Below are positions 62,196-64,000 of a stretch of DNA of 64,000 bases, piece after piece. The stretch's first letter is position 1; each line of letters starts with the position of its first letter. Made by a program: the position numbers and the translations under genes. This DNA comes from Variovorax paradoxus (GTDB lineage Bacteria > Pseudomonadota > Gammaproteobacteria > Burkholderiales > Burkholderiaceae_C): the NCBI RefSeq assembly GCF_024734665.1, contig NZ_CP102931.1:928001-992000 (forward strand). The letters run 5' to 3'. The notes below the pieces were generated by a model. That model was given only the letters and a program-made list of their open reading frames with translations. It was not told the DNA's origin and ran no database searches.

Positions 62196-64000
62196 TCAGA
62201 AGGAGGTTCCGATCTGGAACTGGAAGCGCTGCGTGCGGTCGGCCGCGATGTTGTTGGCCGTGTCTTCCTTCTGGTAGATCAGCGGTACCGCATAGGCCAG
62301 CCGCAGCGGGCCCAGCGGCGAGATCCAGCTGATGCCGATGCCGGCAGATGCGCGAATGCGGTTCTGCGCCTTCCATTGCGCGTCCGTCAGGCTGGCGGTG
62401 CGGTCGGCGAACACGTTGCCCGCGTCGAAGAAGGTGTACATGCGCAGCGTCTTGTCGTTGCCTGCACCCGGGAATGGCGTGCTGAACTCCATGTTGAAGA
62501 TCGCCTTGCGCGTGCCGCCGAGCGCACCGGCCGTGACCGAGTCGAGCGGGCCGAGCGAGTTCTGCTCGAAGCCGCGGATCGAGCCCAGGCCGCCGGCGTA
62601 GAAGTTCTTGAAGATCGGGTAGGTGCTGTCGCCCAGCGCCCGCGCATAGCCGAGTTGGCCGTTGATGGCCAGCGTGTACTGCTTGGACAGCGGAAAGTAC
62701 TGCTGGTACTGGTAGTTGGTCTTCAGGTAGCGCAGTTCGCTGCCCACGCCGATTTCGAGGTTGGCGCTCTGCAGCCGGCCGCGCGTGGGCACCAGCGCGC
62801 TGTCGCGGTCGTCGCGCGACCAGCCCAGCGTGGCCGGGATGCCCACCACGCTCGACTTGGCGCAGGTCACGCTCGGCGCGGTGCCCGTGCACTTGAAGTA
62901 GTCCAGGTAGGCCTGCGGTGTCGCGGTGTACACGTACGAGCCGTCGACCAGCGTGTAGGTGCCGTTGGTGCCGGGGGTGAACGACCAGCGCTCCAGGCCG
63001 ATGCCGAGAAACACCGTGTCCTGCTCGCCCACCGGAAAGCCGAAGCGGATGGAGCCGCCTTCGCTCGCAAGCTTGTAGTTGCCGTCGGCCTCGTAGTACG
63101 GCCGCGTGGTGGTATGGAACACGTTGATCGTGCGCGAGATGCCGTCCTTGGTGAAGTACGGGTCGGTCGCCGTGACCGAGATGGTGCGGTTGTACGAGCT
63201 CGTGTTCACGTTCAGCCCCAGGTAGTTGCCGCTGCCGAAAACGTTCTCCTGCGTGATGCCGAAGCTCAGCGAGACCTTGTCGGTGGACGAGTAGCCCGCG
63301 CCCAGCTGCAGCGAGCCGGTCGGCTTCTCGGCCACGTTCACCACCAGGTCGACCTGGTCGGGCGAGCCGGGCACGTCGACGGTGTCGACATTCACCTCGG
63401 TGAAGAAGCCCAGGCGGTCGACCCGGTCACGCGAGGCGCGGATCTTGTTGCCGTCGTACCAGGCGCCTTCGTACTGGCGGAACTCGCGGCGGATCACCTC
63501 GTCGCGCGTGCGCGCATTGCCGCCGATGTTGATGCGCCGCACGTACGCACGGCGCGAGGACTCGGCCTTCAGCACCAGCGTGACGCGGTTGTTCTCGCGG
63601 TCGATCTCGGGCTCGGCCTTCACGCGTGCGAAGGCGTAGCCGAAGGTGCCGAAGTAGTCGCTAAAGGCCTTTGTGGTGGCGGCCACGTCTTCGCCGTTGT
63701 AGGGCGCGCCGGGGCGGATGGTCACCAGCGTCTTGAACTCGTCCTCGTGGCCCACATAGTCGCCCGCGAGCTTCACGCCGGCCACCACGAACTTCTGGCC
63801 TTCGATGATGTTGATGGTGAGGGTCAGCGTCTGCCGGTCAGGCGAGATGGCGACCTGCGTCGACTCGATGCGGAACTCCAGGTAGCCGCGCGTGATGTAG
63901 TAGGAGCGCAGCGTCTCCAGGTCGCCGTTGAACTTGGTGCGCGAGTACTGGTTGGACTTGGTGTACCAGTCGAGCCAGCCGCCGGTGTCCTGGTCGAACA
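62196..64000 (-). CDS. bamA: BamA-like outer membrane assembly protein (5' part outside the window)
   Basis: The C-terminal ~600 residues of a BamA-family protein; the reading frame runs open through the window end. POTRA repeats are visible (GYLEFRIESTQVAISPDRQTLTLTINIIEGQKF; GYAFARVKAEPEIDRENNRVTLVL; ARTRDEVIRREFRQYEGAWYD), then the 16-strand barrel with the IRGFEQNSLGP loop (RGF motif) and C-terminal Phe (QIGTSF). It inserts beta-barrel proteins into the outer membrane. The following gene is a response regulator, not skp/lpxD as at the usual bamA locus, so it may be a second copy; the missing 5' end and the rest of the genome prevent a firm decision. Confidence 0.85.
   Translation of the reverse strand, partial: FDQDTGGWLDWYTKSNQYSRTKFNGDLETLRSYYITRGYLEFRIESTQVAISPDRQTLTLTINIIEGQKFVVAGVKLAGDYVGHEDEFKTLVTIRPGAPYNGEDVAATTKAFSDYFGTFGYAFARVKAEPEIDRENNRVTLVLKAESSRRAYVRRINIGGNARTRDEVIRREFRQYEGAWYDGNKIRASRDRVDRLGFFTEVNVDTVDVPGSPDQVDLVVNVAEKPTGSLQLGAGYSSTDKVSLSFGITQENVFGSGNYLGLNVNTSSYNRTISVTATDPYFTKDGISRTINVFHTTTRPYYEADGNYKLASEGGSIRFGFPVGEQDTVFLGIGLERWSFTPGTNGTYTLVDGSYVYTATPQAYLDYFKCTGTAPSVTCAKSSVVGIPATLGWSRDDRDSALVPTRGRLQSANLEIGVGSELRYLKTNYQYQQYFPLSKQYTLAINGQLGYARALGDSTYPIFKNFYAGGLGSIRGFEQNSLGPLDSVTAGALGGTRKAIFNMEFSTPFPGAGNDKTLRMYTFFDAGNVFADRTASLTDAQWKAQNRIRASAGIGISWISPLGPLRLAYAVPLIYQKEDTANNIAADRTQRFQFQIGTSF

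Noticed and set aside
1..64000. tRNA, rRNA, CRISPR array, transposase, prophage or integron
   Set aside because: I looked for the characteristic conserved blocks and saw none; small RNAs without strong signatures could still be missed by eye.

Overview
The window is a GC-rich chromosomal segment of a Gram-negative betaproteobacterium. Dense ATGA/GTGA gene overlaps, a Bug-type tricarboxylate-binding protein, a Burkholderiales-type porin, orphan OmpR-type regulators and Nac/LysR regulators all suggest Burkholderiales, most likely Comamonadaceae (Variovorax-like). The genus is inference. I found no rRNA, tRNA, CRISPR array, insertion sequence or phage module.

Layout. (1) 1-12150: a nitrogen/lactam-scavenging island. 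A Nac-like LysR gene lies beside an aminotransferase/RraA pair, an accB-accC-pxpB-pxpC-(degenerate BCCP)-pxpA operon, and an SDR plus polar amino-acid ABC importer operon. Three 15-bp ATA-N9-TAT sites, each centred 64 bp before a predicted start, tie the three promoters to that regulator. BC (accC), BCCP (accB) and the KipI/KipA pair (pxpBC) together match the parts of urea carboxylase. Between pxpC and the degenerate BCCP lie two inverted copies of a structured repeat with covarying arms. (2) 12160-18535: an apparent four-gene operon (short TolC-like protein, NERD protein, orphan response regulator, LptD paralogue) divergent from a porin. (3) 18690-31470: a type IV pilus region with an orphan PilQ secretin, a minor pilin/PilY1 operon, and pilA with a sigma-54 promoter. 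It also holds an F-box-like protein and an unknown three-gene operon. (4) 31600-38560: a divergent sensor kinase/OmpR pair, in which the kinase has a huge Gly/Pro-rich periplasmic insert, then small ORFs and a Fur-box-controlled TonB-dependent receptor. (5) 38600-57300: accessory metabolism and regulators (Tat-exported FAH hydrolase, LysR, TauE/SafE, ABA4-like membrane protein with TetR, Lrp with EamA exporter, IscR-like regulator, BI-1 protein, FUSC protein, NUDIX-MBL fusion, acyl-CoA dehydrogenase, PhzF, Bug protein, AraC, SDR, enolase-superfamily enzyme, periplasmic binding protein). (6) 57600-64000: a cysteine-free glutaredoxin-like protein, a BaeSR-like pair divergent from a Tat-exported intradiol dioxygenase, and a third paralogous response regulator behind a BamA paralogue that runs off the window.

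Themes: several proteins keep a fold but lose the catalytic or cofactor residue (BCCP, IscR-like, glutaredoxin, MBL, SDR). Two orphan response regulators sit with outer-membrane biogenesis paralogues (lptD, bamA) and resemble the BaeR-like regulator that has a kinase. A GGAGRAAWTT motif occurs in both loci.
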